Source: Kiritimatiellales bacterium
GTDB taxonomy: Bacteria; Verrucomicrobiota; Kiritimatiellia; Kiritimatiellales; Pontiellaceae
Direction: 5' to 3'
Assembly (NCBI GenBank): GCA_021734595.1
Contig: JAIPIO010000030.1
Coordinates: 1-18,111, forward strand
Length of the DNA: 18,111 nt
Shown: positions 7,204 through 13,992 of the stretch, one piece after another
Position numbering within the stretch: the stretch's first letter is position 1
Layout of the letters: each line of letters opens with the position of its first letter
Program-made: the position numbers and the translations under genes
The notes under the pieces: generated by a model
What the model was told of the DNA's origin: nothing
The model's database searches: none
The model's input: the letters and a program-made list of their open reading frames with translations, nothing else

Positions 7204-7704
7204 TTATTTCAGTGCTGCCAGTGCAGCGTCATAATTAGGTTCCTGGGTAATTTCCGGTACCTGCTCCGTATAGACGACATTACCGGAGCCGTCGATAACC
7301 ACAACCGCGCGGGAAAGCAATCCGGCCAGCGGGCCGTCGGTGATCGTTACGCCATAGTCTTTGCCAAAATCCGGATTGCGGAAGATGGACACCGGAACAA
7401 CGTCTTCGAGTCCTTCCGCACCGCAGAAGCGTCCAAGCGCGAACGGCAGGTCGGCGGAAACGCAAACCACCACGGTGTTTTCCAGTTCGTCCGCTTCCTT
7501 ATTGAACCTGTGGGTCGATGCGGCGCAAACGCCGGTATCGATGCTTGGGAAGATATTAAGTATCACCTGCTTGCCGGCCAGATCGGACAGCGCGCATTCC
7601 GACAGATCGGTTTTAACGGCGCTGAAGGCCGGTGCGGCCGATCCGGTTGACGGCAGTTCGCCGATGGTTGAAACTGGGTTTCCTTTAAGTGCTATTGTAG
7701 CCAT
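7204..7704 (-). CDS. tpx: Thiol peroxidase (atypical 2-Cys peroxiredoxin)
   Basis: The 166-residue product reduces hydrogen and alkyl peroxides using thioredoxin as electron donor, in the cytoplasm or periplasm depending on species; no signal peptide is seen here. The peroxidatic cysteine is C60 in FPSIDTGVCAAS and the resolving cysteine is C94 in RFCGAEG, matching C61 and C95 of E. coli Tpx. Length and the start MATIALKGNPV are typical of the family. On the coding strand AAGGAG lies 7 bases before the ATG. The gene is downstream of rnhA on the same strand with a gap of 111 bases, long enough for its own promoter. An inverted repeat lies in its leader (7727-7750). Confidence 0.96.
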   Translation of the reverse strand: MATIALKGNPVSTIGELPSTGSAAPAFSAVKTDLSECALSDLAGKQVILNIFPSIDTGVCAASTHRFNKEADELENTVVVCVSADLPFALGRFCGAEGLEDVVPVSIFRNPDFGKDYGVTITDGPLAGLLSRAVVVIDGSGNVVYTEQVPEITQEPNYDAALAALK

Positions 7705-7726
7705 TCCTGCTCCTTTTTCTTAACTG

Positions 7727-7750
7727 CCGCCGAAGATAGGGGGTCGGCGG
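7727..7750. promoter_or_regulatory. Inverted repeat in the tpx leader
   Basis: CCGCCGA (7727-7733) pairs with TCGGCGG (7744-7750) across 10 bases, in the gap between rnhA and tpx. An AT-rich tract with two TATAAA-like elements (on the minus strand) lies just upstream. It could be an operator, an mRNA 5' hairpin or a weak rnhA terminator; no T-run follows on the minus strand. Confidence 0.4.
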
Positions 7751-7815
7751 GATTTATACAAGACAAATATCGTACTATTTATAGGGAACCTTTTAATCCT
7801 TTCATTTCAAGTGAG

Positions 7816-8313
7816 TTACAAGCTGAATAAATCGGCGGGGGTGTCGCCTTTTTCGAAGGTTTCGTCAACAGGCAGCTCTGACAACTGCGATGCTGCCACG
7901 GCCAGCACGTCGCAGCGTTCGTTCTCGGGGTGGCCGCTATGGCCTTCCACCCATTGGAAGTCGACACGGTGTTTGCTGCACAGATCGAGCAGCATTTTCC
8001 AAAGGTCGGAATTTTTAGCTCGCTTGCCCGGGGAAAGTTTCCAGCCGTTGGAACGCCAGCGTTTGGCCCAGCCCTTGCCCATGGCGTTGACCACATATTT
8101 CGAGTCGCTCGTCAGCACTACATGTTGTTCGCCATTCAAAGCGCGCAGCCCTTCGATGCAGGCCAGCAGCTCCATCCGGTTGTTGGTGGTCTTGCGGAAC
8201 CCTCCGGAAAGCTCCTTCTTGTGCCTGCCGGAAACCAGCACCACGCCGTAGCCGCCTGGCCCGGGGTTTCCCTTGCATGCGCCGTCTGTGTAAATTTGTA
8301 CGGTGTTGTCCAT
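7816..8313 (-). CDS. rnhA: Ribonuclease HI
   Basis: RNase HI cleaves the RNA strand of RNA-DNA hybrids. The start at 8313 gives 165 residues beginning MDNTVQIYTDGACKGNPGPGG, which matches the usual family start; an in-frame upstream ATG at 8376 would add 21 residues encoded by the palindromic repeats and is not favoured. The catalytic carboxylates are visible: Asp in YTDGACKGNPG, Glu in RMELLA, Asp in TSDSKY and Asp in GHSGHPENERCD. The last block is nearly identical to E. coli. The C-terminal 20 or so residues are a short acidic extension. Two exact TTCCA-N5-TGGAA copies lie inside the gene (7945 and 8039) plus one single-mismatch copy (7997). Another copy lies 5 bases upstream of the start, and its GGAAAA may serve as the ribosome binding site. 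Confidence 0.95.
   Translation of the reverse strand: MDNTVQIYTDGACKGNPGPGGYGVVLVSGRHKKELSGGFRKTTNNRMELLACIEGLRALNGEQHVVLTSDSKYVVNAMGKGWAKRWRSNGWKLSPGKRAKNSDLWKMLLDLCSKHRVDFQWVEGHSGHPENERCDVLAVAASQLSELPVDETFEKGDTPADLFSL
7945..8053. repeat. Palindrome cluster inside rnhA
   Basis: Exact copies of TTCCA-N5-TGGAA are at 7945-7959 (centre CCCAT) and 8039-8053 (centre GCCGT). A copy with one mismatch, TTCCAAAGGTCGGAA, is at 7997-8011. Spacings are 52 and 42 bases. The exact copies encode parts of conserved RNase HI blocks (FQWVEGH and SNGWK), so here the motif coexists with protein constraint. Confidence 0.85.
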
Positions 8314-8318
8314 AATTT

Positions 8319-8365
8319 TTCCAATGATTGGAAAAGAAGGTAGCCGAATCTTCCAATGGTTGGAA
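8319..8365. repeat. Palindrome pair between rnhA and hisB
   Basis: Exact copies TTCCAATGATTGGAA (8319-8333) and TTCCAATGGTTGGAA (8351-8365) are 32 bases apart in the divergent control region. The first copy is identical to the one after gyrA and lies 5 bases before the rnhA start codon. Confidence 0.9.
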
Positions 8366-8443
8366 AGCCCCTGCACCTTCTTTCTGCTTGATGGAGTGCG
8401 CCGTCGCTTCTAAGTTATGCGGAACCAACGATGGGATGGGCCT

Positions 8444-9052
8444 ATGAAAGAACAACGCACCGCGACGATTAAACGGGATACCAGGGAAACGCAGATTGAG
8501 CTGACGCTGAATATTGACGGCAAGGCCGAGTATGACATTTCCACCGGCATCCCCTTTATGGACCATATGCTCGACCTACTCGCCAAGCACGGGCTGTTCG
8601 ACCTGACCATCAAGGCGACTGGCGATATTGAGGTCGACTACCACCACCTCGTCGAAGACATTGGCATTGTGCTGGGCGAGGCGTTCAACGAAGCGCTGGG
8701 CGACCGCAAGGGTATCAACCGCTACGGGTTCTGGGTGCTGCCGATGGATGAAGCGCAGGCGCAGGCCGATGTCAGCCTGGATCTCGGCGGGCGGCCCTAC
8801 TTTGTCTACACCATGGAGCATGATCAAAAGTATATCCGCGATTTTGATGTGACGATCATCAAGCACTTCTGGCGCTCGTTCTGCGATTCTGCCAAGATGA
8901 ACCTGCATATCGAATTGAAATACGGCGAAGATCTGCACCATTGCGTCGAAGCGATCTTCAAGGCGGTCGCCCGTGCCCTGCGCATGGCCTGCGACTCCGA
9001 TCCGCGCGCCCTCGACATGATCCCGTCCAGCAAGGGCAGGATCGGCGCGTAA
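8444..9052 (+). CDS. hisB: Imidazoleglycerol-phosphate dehydratase
   Basis: This is the single-function HisB (202 residues) that removes water from imidazole glycerol phosphate in histidine synthesis; the phosphatase domain found in enterobacterial HisB is absent. The Mn-binding motifs are present: HMLDLLAKHG, DYHHLVED (H67, H68, E71) and LHHCVEA (H165, H166, E169). The start at 8444 (MKEQRTATIKRDT) is preferred because family members begin near this point; an in-frame ATG at 8417 would add nine residues and has no ribosome binding site. The stop overlaps the next gene's ATG by one base (TAATG), so translation is probably coupled to the permease. No other his genes are adjacent; hisH and hisA lie about 3.5 kb further on. 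Confidence 0.96.
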   Translation: MKEQRTATIKRDTRETQIELTLNIDGKAEYDISTGIPFMDHMLDLLAKHGLFDLTIKATGDIEVDYHHLVEDIGIVLGEAFNEALGDRKGINRYGFWVLPMDEAQAQADVSLDLGGRPYFVYTMEHDQKYIRDFDVTIIKHFWRSFCDSAKMNLHIELKYGEDLHHCVEAIFKAVARALRMACDSDPRALDMIPSSKGRIGA

Positions 9053-9843
9053 TGGAATTCCTGAGTCAGTACGGATGGCTTGAGCTGTTCTGGATCGGGC
9101 TCAGCCTTTTTCTCATTGGCATGAGCAAGGGCGGCTTCCCCGTGGGAGCGATTGCGCTGCCGCTGCTTATTCTGGTGTGGCCGGCGCAGGCCAATGCGGC
9201 GCGCGCGGCGGTGGGCTTCATGCTACCGATGCTGTGCGTGATGGATATCGTCGCGCTGGCTTTCTACTGGCGGAAAGTGGAGTGGTGGCGGCTGGGTTTC
9301 CTGTTGCCCGCGACGGTTGTTGGCGTGGCGGTGGCGAGCTTCCTGTTTGTGTCCGACGAGTCGGCGCTGATTGCCGTTTCCGACCGGGCGCTGAAAATCA
9401 TGATCGGGGCATTGGGCATTCTGTTCGTGATCTACTTTGCGGCGAAGAAGTGGATCCTGCGGCACATCCACGCCTCGGAGCCCAACTGGATGAAGGGTTC
9501 GGTGTTCGGATTTGGCGCGGGCATCACCTCGACGCTGGCGCATGCGGCCGGGCCGGTGATGCAGATGTATCTGTTGCCGCAGCAGCTCGAAAAGAAAAAG
9601 TTTGCCGGAACGAGCTGCGCCTATTTCTGGATGCTGAATCTGATCAAACTACTGCCGTTCGCCATGTTGGGAAGAATCAACGCGGAAAACCTAAAACTCG
9701 GGACGGTATTGCTGCCGGTAATTCCGCTGGGCGTCGCACTGGGCTGGTGGCTGACGCATAAGACAGAGCAGAAACACTACACCGCGCTGATTTATGCCGT
9801 GTTGCTGATCACTTCTGTTACCCTGATCATAAAGGCACTTTAA
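9052..9843 (+). CDS. TauE/SafE family anion permease
   Basis: The 263-residue product is an integral inner-membrane protein with about eight hydrophobic segments. The first repeat carries IGMSKGGFPVGAIALPLL and the second carries VFGFGAGITSTLAHAAGPVMQMYLLPQ; this pair of Gly-rich repeats is the TauE/SafE signature. Members export or import sulfite, sulfoacetate, sulfolactate or other small organic anions; the substrate cannot be told from the sequence. The ATG overlaps the hisB stop by one base, so the gene is in one transcription unit with hisB although no pathway link is known. It ends 4 bases from the stop of the converging gene on the other strand. Confidence 0.92.
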   Translation: MEFLSQYGWLELFWIGLSLFLIGMSKGGFPVGAIALPLLILVWPAQANAARAAVGFMLPMLCVMDIVALAFYWRKVEWWRLGFLLPATVVGVAVASFLFVSDESALIAVSDRALKIMIGALGILFVIYFAAKKWILRHIHASEPNWMKGSVFGFGAGITSTLAHAAGPVMQMYLLPQQLEKKKFAGTSCAYFWMLNLIKLLPFAMLGRINAENLKLGTVLLPVIPLGVALGWWLTHKTEQKHYTALIYAVLLITSVTLIIKAL

Positions 9844-9847
9844 GCAT

Positions 9848-10819
9848 CTACTCTTGCTTACCGCCGAACATCTGCGCGGCCATTTCCAACTGTGCCTGCT
9901 GCATCTCCGTTGAGGCTTTCATGCTTTCCGAAAACGCGTCGAATTGCTGCTGCGTCAGAATGCCGCGTGCCTTGTCGGAAATGTTTGCGTTCAACTGTTC
10001 GACATCACTGGAAAAGCTCTGGATGTTTTCCTGAGAGAACCGGTTTGGACTCATATCCATGTTTTTCTCATCATGCAGGTTGCTGGTAAAATCAAAGTTT
10101 TTCTTCTCCTCGTGCATCATTTCCAACAGCTTGCGGTAGGTATCTTCCGATAGTGGCGCATCCAATCCTGCAAGTTTCTGATCCACCTGGGAGAGCATCA
10201 TCCGTTCGCCCATGGTTTTTTCGTAGAATTCCCATTCGGCGACATCCTCCGGACTGTTCAGGAAATATTCCATCTCCTCCTTCACCAGATCGGCGGTTTC
10301 CTTCAGATCCTTGGTCATCGCTTGCTGCTCCTCCTTGCTGAGCCCGCCGGACATCATCTTCATGCCCAATTCGACATTCTTCATCTGCCGGAACATCAGC
10401 AGCTCCATGAAATACTGCTTCTCGCTCTCGTTGAGTCCGAGATCGTTCAGCAGATTTTCGTAGAGCGCCCCGAGAGCACCGCGCTGGCTGGCCTCCATCA
10501 CCTTGTTCATGGTGGGGTTGTCCAGCATCTTGGAGATGCTGCGCATCATGCGCTGGGCGCTGTCGGGCTTTGGTTTCTTATTCGTTTCCGACGGCGGTTC
10601 TTCAGCCAGGGGATTTGCCGCGACAACCGGATCGGCCGAAACGGATTGCTTTTCCTTCGACTGGCCGTCGGCCTTCTTCATGGCGAGCTCAGTTGGAACA
10701 TCTTTCAGCCGTGCGACTTCATCCTTAAGGCGATTGGTATCCTGCTTCGAGCTGTAGATCCAGAACCCGAGTCCCGCGCACACGGCGACGAGCAAAATGA
10801 TCGGAAGTTGCTTTTTCAT
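9848..10819 (-). CDS. Membrane-anchored, Met- and Glu-rich coiled-coil protein of unknown function
   Basis: I do not recognise this 323-residue protein. It starts with a single hydrophobic anchor (QLPIILLVAVCAGLGFWIY, residues about 4-22), then a short coiled coil (KDEVARLKDV), then a Pro/Lys/Ser-rich linker to about residue 90. The rest is highly charged and helical with many Met residues (such as MELLMFRQMKNVELGMKMM). A motif LTQQQFDAF near residue 288 resembles the LTxxQ motif of Spy/CpxP periplasmic chaperones, but only one clear copy is seen and the length is about double. The body is probably periplasmic. The start is well supported by AGAGGAAAAC upstream. It is divergent from rtcB with a 128-base gap and ends 4 bases from the permease stop. 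Confidence 0.85.
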   Translation of the reverse strand: MKKQLPIILLVAVCAGLGFWIYSSKQDTNRLKDEVARLKDVPTELAMKKADGQSKEKQSVSADPVVAANPLAEEPPSETNKKPKPDSAQRMMRSISKMLDNPTMNKVMEASQRGALGALYENLLNDLGLNESEKQYFMELLMFRQMKNVELGMKMMSGGLSKEEQQAMTKDLKETADLVKEEMEYFLNSPEDVAEWEFYEKTMGERMMLSQVDQKLAGLDAPLSEDTYRKLLEMMHEEKKNFDFTSNLHDEKNMDMSPNRFSQENIQSFSSDVEQLNANISDKARGILTQQQFDAFSESMKASTEMQQAQLEMAAQMFGGKQE

Positions 10820-10892
10820 TGTTTTCCTCTTCTGTTAGCGGCTCGTTTTCTTTGACGGGGAGATGTATAACAGCCCGCCGACAAGGCAGGTA

Positions 10893-10917
10893 TTACAAAT
10901 TCGCTTCGTGTTTGTAA
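10893..10917. promoter_or_regulatory. Inverted repeat in the divergent control region upstream of rtcB
   Basis: TTACAAA (10893-10899) pairs with TTTGTAA (10911-10917) across 11 bases. The centres of the arms are 18 bases apart, a distance often seen for dimeric regulator half sites. It lies 30 bases before the rtcB start and within the 128-base gap shared with the divergent gene. No regulator gene is adjacent. Confidence 0.4.
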
Positions 10918-10947
10918 AGACCAGCCCGTCTATGTTTCATTAATCGC

Positions 10948-12138
10948 ATGGAATGGGAAAATCCAAAGCTTGGAAAACTGCCGGTCAAGTCGTGGTGCGG
11001 GCATGTCGAGAAGGGCGCGCTGGAGCAGGCGGCAAATCTGGCGAACCACCCGAAGGTGTTCCGGCATGTGGCACTGATGCCAGACTGCCACGTGGGCTAC
11101 GGGATGCCGATCGGCGGAGTGGTGGCCTGCGAAGGGGCGGTCATCCCAAACGCGGTGGGTGTGGATATTGGCTGCGGCATGTGCGCGGTGCAGACGGATT
11201 TTCCAATGTCTGGAATTTCGCGCGATAAAATCTTCCAATGCCTGGAAAAAGTGAAAGCGCGGGTCCCGCTGGGCGAGGGACACTGCCATAACCAGCCGCA
11301 GCAATGGGATCGGTTCGGCGAGCTGCCGGGTTGGCTAGATGCGCGGACGCGCGAGTTGGCTTTCAAGAATCTCGGTTCGCTTGGCGGCGGAAACCATTTC
11401 ATTGAAATGCAGGAAGGCGACGACGGGAAACTCTGGCTGATGATTCACTCAGGTTCGCGCAACCTTGGGTACCGGATTGCGGAACACCATCACAAGCAGG
11501 CGATGAGCCTTTGCGGCCGACGCGGCATCGCGCTTCCTTCAACCGATCTGGCCTATTTGGAAATAGAAAGCGATGGGGGGCAGGACTATATCCGCGAGAT
11601 GAATCTGGCGCTGGACTATGCGCAGGAAAACCGTGCGCGGATGATGGCGGTTTTCAAGGGGGCGATATCTCACACTTTTAGAAGTGTGGGGTTCCTGAAG
11701 GAGATCAATATACATCACAATTATGCCGCGCCGGAGGAGCACTTCGGAGAAAAGGTCTGGGTGCATCGCAAGGGGGCGACTTCCGCGAAAACGGGTGAAG
11801 AGGGGATTATTCCCGGTAGCATGGGGACGGCATCATATATAGTGAAGGGACTCGGCAATCCGGAATCGTTCGAATCCTGCTCGCACGGAGCGGGGCGGGT
11901 GATGGGGCGTATGGCGGCTTCCCGCGCGCTCTTAAAAGAGGAGTGCGATCAGGCCATGGAAGGCATTGTGTTTGGCGGTTGGCACAGCTTCCGTGGCGGT
12001 GGAAAAAAGATGCAGGGCCTGCTGGATCTGAGCGAAGCACCGCAGGCGTACAAGAATATTGAAGACGTCATTAGTGCGGAATCAGATTTGGCTGAACCGG
12101 TCTTGAAGCTTCGTCCGCTGGGAGTGCTAAAAGGCTAA
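10948..12138 (+). CDS. rtcB: RNA-splicing ligase RtcB
   Basis: RtcB joins RNA 2',3'-cyclic phosphate or 3'-phosphate ends to 5'-OH ends using GTP and manganese, in tRNA or rRNA repair. The 396-residue product carries the metal site VGVDIGCGM (D73, C76), the block LGGGNHFIE, MIHSGSRNLG, NIHHNYA, HRKGATSA and SCSHGAGRVMGR, whose H313 corresponds to the guanylylated histidine (H337 in E. coli). Length is close to E. coli RtcB (408). No good ribosome binding site precedes the ATG at 10948, but the N-terminal residues fit the family. Two exact palindromes (11201, 11233) lie inside the frame just after the metal motif. No RtcA or archease gene is present. The stop codon overlaps that of a converging small gene. 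Confidence 0.96.
   Translation: MEWENPKLGKLPVKSWCGHVEKGALEQAANLANHPKVFRHVALMPDCHVGYGMPIGGVVACEGAVIPNAVGVDIGCGMCAVQTDFPMSGISRDKIFQCLEKVKARVPLGEGHCHNQPQQWDRFGELPGWLDARTRELAFKNLGSLGGGNHFIEMQEGDDGKLWLMIHSGSRNLGYRIAEHHHKQAMSLCGRRGIALPSTDLAYLEIESDGGQDYIREMNLALDYAQENRARMMAVFKGAISHTFRSVGFLKEINIHHNYAAPEEHFGEKVWVHRKGATSAKTGEEGIIPGSMGTASYIVKGLGNPESFESCSHGAGRVMGRMAASRALLKEECDQAMEGIVFGGWHSFRGGGKKMQGLLDLSEAPQAYKNIEDVISAESDLAEPVLKLRPLGVLKG
11201..11247. repeat. Palindrome pair inside rtcB
   Basis: Exact copies TTCCAATGTCTGGAA (11201-11215) and TTCCAATGCCTGGAA (11233-11247) are 32 bases apart. They encode FPMSGIS and FQCLEK in a stretch that follows the conserved metal motif. A copy with one mismatch (ATCCAAAGCTTGGAA, 10961-10975) lies at the very start of the gene. 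Confidence 0.9.
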
Positions 12139-12371
12139 ACCTTGTACTTCCAGTAGATTTCCTGCCGCACCGGGCAGGTGCAATGGAAGGCATTGCCGAA
12201 CGATGACTGGTAGGGGCAGTGTGTCGCCATTTTTCTGTCGACAAAGAAAACAGTACCATTAACCGTGCTCTCTATATTGCAGAAAACCTCGCCGTCTTCT
12301 TCCAGACAGGCGTGATGATGAACACAGCAGGTTACTTTAGCGACGACCTCTGGATGGATGTCAAACTTCAT
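12135..12371 (-). CDS. Small Cys/His-rich protein, probably metal-binding
   Basis: I do not recognise this 78-residue protein. It starts at ATG 12371 (a TTG two codons upstream is also possible). Cysteines and histidines come in clusters: TCCVHHHACLEEDGEVFC, then THCPYQ and FHCTCPVRQ. The arrangement (CC-x-HHH-x-C, a lone C, then HC and HCTC) suggests one or two zinc or iron sites, possibly a small Fe-S or zinc-ribbon-like domain. No signal peptide or membrane segment is seen. The clustered Cys residues, lack of any other frame with coding character, and compact ending support a real gene. Its stop overlaps the rtcB stop by 3 bases on the opposite strand. The upstream ribosome binding site (GAGAAT) is weak. 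Confidence 0.7.
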   Translation of the reverse strand: MKFDIHPEVVAKVTCCVHHHACLEEDGEVFCNIESTVNGTVFFVDRKMATHCPYQSSFGNAFHCTCPVRQEIYWKYKV

Positions 12372-12424
12372 GATCAATTCTCAACCGTGGACCTAAAATA
12401 CTGGGTGAATGGACAAATGTGAGT

Positions 12425-12541
12425 ATGAAAATAAAAATGGTTTTAGTATTATTTACTATCTGGACTGAAGCGGTGCGACATAGAGCGGGGTTGGGCGCGA
12501 GCTTCCTGCCACTGGAAATGTTGCATTTTTTTATTCTCTAA
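12425..12541 (+). CDS. Possible 38-residue leader ORF upstream of hisH
   Basis: An ATG at 12425 opens a frame of 38 residues that begins MKIKMVLVLFTIW and ends at TAA 12539-12541, 67 bases before hisH. It has a hydrophobic start but only two His codons, so it does not look like a classical his attenuator peptide. There is no clear ribosome binding site. It may be chance; it is listed because it lies within the structured leader described separately. Confidence 0.2.
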   Translation: MKIKMVLVLFTIWTEAVRHRAGLGASFLPLEMLHFFIL

Positions 12542-12572
12542 AAGGCAGACCCCGCTAAACTGACGCCTTTTA
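12484..12572 (+). promoter_or_regulatory. Potentially structured RNA leader upstream of hisH-hisA
   Basis: The 231-base gap 12378-12608 has two overlapping pairing options: AGCGGGG (12484-12490) with CCCCGCT (12550-12556), and TAAAAGGC with GCCTTTTA (roughly 12539-12572). The two cannot easily form together because the CCCCGCT arm lies in the loop of the second stem. This is the kind of alternative pairing seen in leaders with attenuation, but no known riboswitch consensus was recognised. A single-mismatch palindrome (TTCCTGCCACTGGAA, 12503-12517) lies inside it. Confidence 0.3.
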
Positions 12573-12608
12573 AGATACAACCCGCCATGGGCGGACAGGG
12601 TTTTTAGA

Positions 12609-13229
12609 ATGATCGGCATTATTGATTATGGAATGGGGAATCTGGGCAGCGTGTCAAACGCCTGCCGGTTTCTGGAATTGGACGCGAAGATTATTACGCG
12701 CAAGGATGAAATGGATGACTGCCGTGCGGTGATCCTGCCGGGCGTCGGCGCCTTTGGCGACTGCATGAGCCACTTGGTGGAACACGACTTTGTCCAATCC
12801 ATAGAAGGCTGGGTTCAGGCGGGCAAGCCGTTTATGGGCATCTGCCTCGGCTTGCAGGCCCTGTTCGACTCCAGTGAGGAATCACCCGGGGTTCCAGGCC
12901 TTGGAATATTTCCGGGTACCGTAAAACGCTTTGATTTGCCGAGGGAGCTCAAGGTTCCGCAGATTGGATGGAACCGGATCAACGAAGTACAATCGGACTG
13001 CCCGATGTTCGCAGGCATTGCGGACGGATCGTTTTTCTATCTGGTACACTCCTATTATGTCTGCCCGGAGGATCCATCCCTCGTGGCGGGTAAAACGGAA
13101 TACGGCATCGACTATTGCACCTGCGTCTGGAAAGACAATGTGTTTGCCACCCAGTTCCATCCCGAAAAATCCCAGGCCGCCGGTCTGCGGATGCTGAAGA
13201 ATTTCTGGAACTGGGCCGAGAACAGCTAG
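12609..13229 (+). CDS. hisH: Imidazole glycerol phosphate synthase, glutaminase subunit HisH
   Basis: HisH hydrolyses glutamine and passes ammonia to HisF, making imidazole glycerol phosphate and AICAR. The 206-residue product has the class I amidotransferase triad C79 (GICLGLQ), H184 and E186 (QFHPEKS). The start IIDYGMGNLGSV and the block LPGVGAFGDCM are typical. ACAGGG lies about 7 bases upstream of the ATG. hisA follows after 36 bases on the same strand. The partner hisF is not in the window, so it must lie elsewhere in the genome. One exact palindrome (12892-12906) lies in the frame, encoding part of the segment VPGLGIFPG. Confidence 0.97.
   Translation: MIGIIDYGMGNLGSVSNACRFLELDAKIITRKDEMDDCRAVILPGVGAFGDCMSHLVEHDFVQSIEGWVQAGKPFMGICLGLQALFDSSEESPGVPGLGIFPGTVKRFDLPRELKVPQIGWNRINEVQSDCPMFAGIADGSFFYLVHSYYVCPEDPSLVAGKTEYGIDYCTCVWKDNVFATQFHPEKSQAAGLRMLKNFWNWAENS
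12892..12906. repeat. Single palindrome inside hisH
   Basis: The exact copy TTCCAGGCCTTGGAA has an AGGCC/GGCCT centre. It lies in a conserved-type stretch of HisH (VPGLGIFPG), so the motif fits the protein without visible disturbance. No close partner site was found. Confidence 0.85.
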
Positions 13230-13265
13230 GGGCCGCCAAGGCACAACGGAATAGGAAATAGAATT

Positions 13266-13988
13266 ATGATCGTTATACCGGCAATCGATTTAAAAAATGG
13301 AAAGTGCGTACGGCTCAAGCAGGGACTGGCTAATGAAGTAACAGAATATTCCGACTCTCCGGCAGAGATGGCAAAGCATTGGGTTGCGGAAGGCGGAATG
13401 TTCCTGCATGTGGTCGATCTTGACGGTGCCTTTGAAGGCCGGCCTATGCATACGCGGCAGCTAAGGGAAATTTGCAACGCCATTGATATTCCGGTTGAGA
13501 TTGGCGGAGGCCTGCGAACCGACGATGATATTCAAGAAGTGCTTGCGGCCGGCGTCTGCCGCGCCATTCTCGGTACCCGTGCTTGCGAACATCCCGAAGA
13601 GCTGAAACGGCTCGTTGAAAAATTCGGAGGCGACAGGATTGCCGTGGGCATCGATGCCCGCAACGGAATGGTGCAGACCAAGGGCTGGGTGGAAACGACC
13701 GATGTGATAGCGGCGGAACTGGCGAAGCAGTGCGATCAAGTCGGCGTAGGAACCATCATTTACACCGATACGTCGCGCGATGGCATGATGCAGGGCGTGA
13801 ACGACGCCGAAATGGCCAAAATCTGCGATGTGGTTTCGTGTGATGTCGTCGCCTCCGGCGGTGTATCGACGCTCGAAGACATGCAACGCCTCGTAGCACT
13901 GCGGCGCCCCAACCTAGTGGGTGCGATTGTCGGCAAGGCCTTATACGAAAAGACCGTGAGCATCGCTGCTCTACAGGCCGCCCAGTAG
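13266..13988 (+). CDS. hisA: Phosphoribosylformimino-5-aminoimidazole carboxamide ribotide isomerase
   Basis: HisA performs the Amadori-type isomerisation of ProFAR to PRFAR, the step just before HisFH. The 240-residue product is a (beta/alpha)8 barrel with the start MIVIPAIDLKNGKCVRL (catalytic D8), GIDARNG (D130), YTDTSRDGMMQG and the phosphate-binding loops EIGGGLR and VVASGGVST. AGGAAA lies upstream of the ATG. It is the second gene of a hisH-hisA unit and ends 4 bases before the stop of batE on the opposite strand, so the two operons converge without room for a separate terminator. Confidence 0.97.
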   Translation: MIVIPAIDLKNGKCVRLKQGLANEVTEYSDSPAEMAKHWVAEGGMFLHVVDLDGAFEGRPMHTRQLREICNAIDIPVEIGGGLRTDDDIQEVLAAGVCRAILGTRACEHPEELKRLVEKFGGDRIAVGIDARNGMVQTKGWVETTDVIAAELAKQCDQVGVGTIIYTDTSRDGMMQGVNDAEMAKICDVVSCDVVASGGVSTLEDMQRLVALRRPNLVGAIVGKALYEKTVSIAALQAAQ

Positions 13989-13992
13989 GAGA

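Noticed and set aside
8417..8443. Upstream start for hisB at 8417
   Set aside because: It adds nine residues (MRNQRWDGP) not typical of HisB and has no ribosome binding site; 8444 fits the family start.
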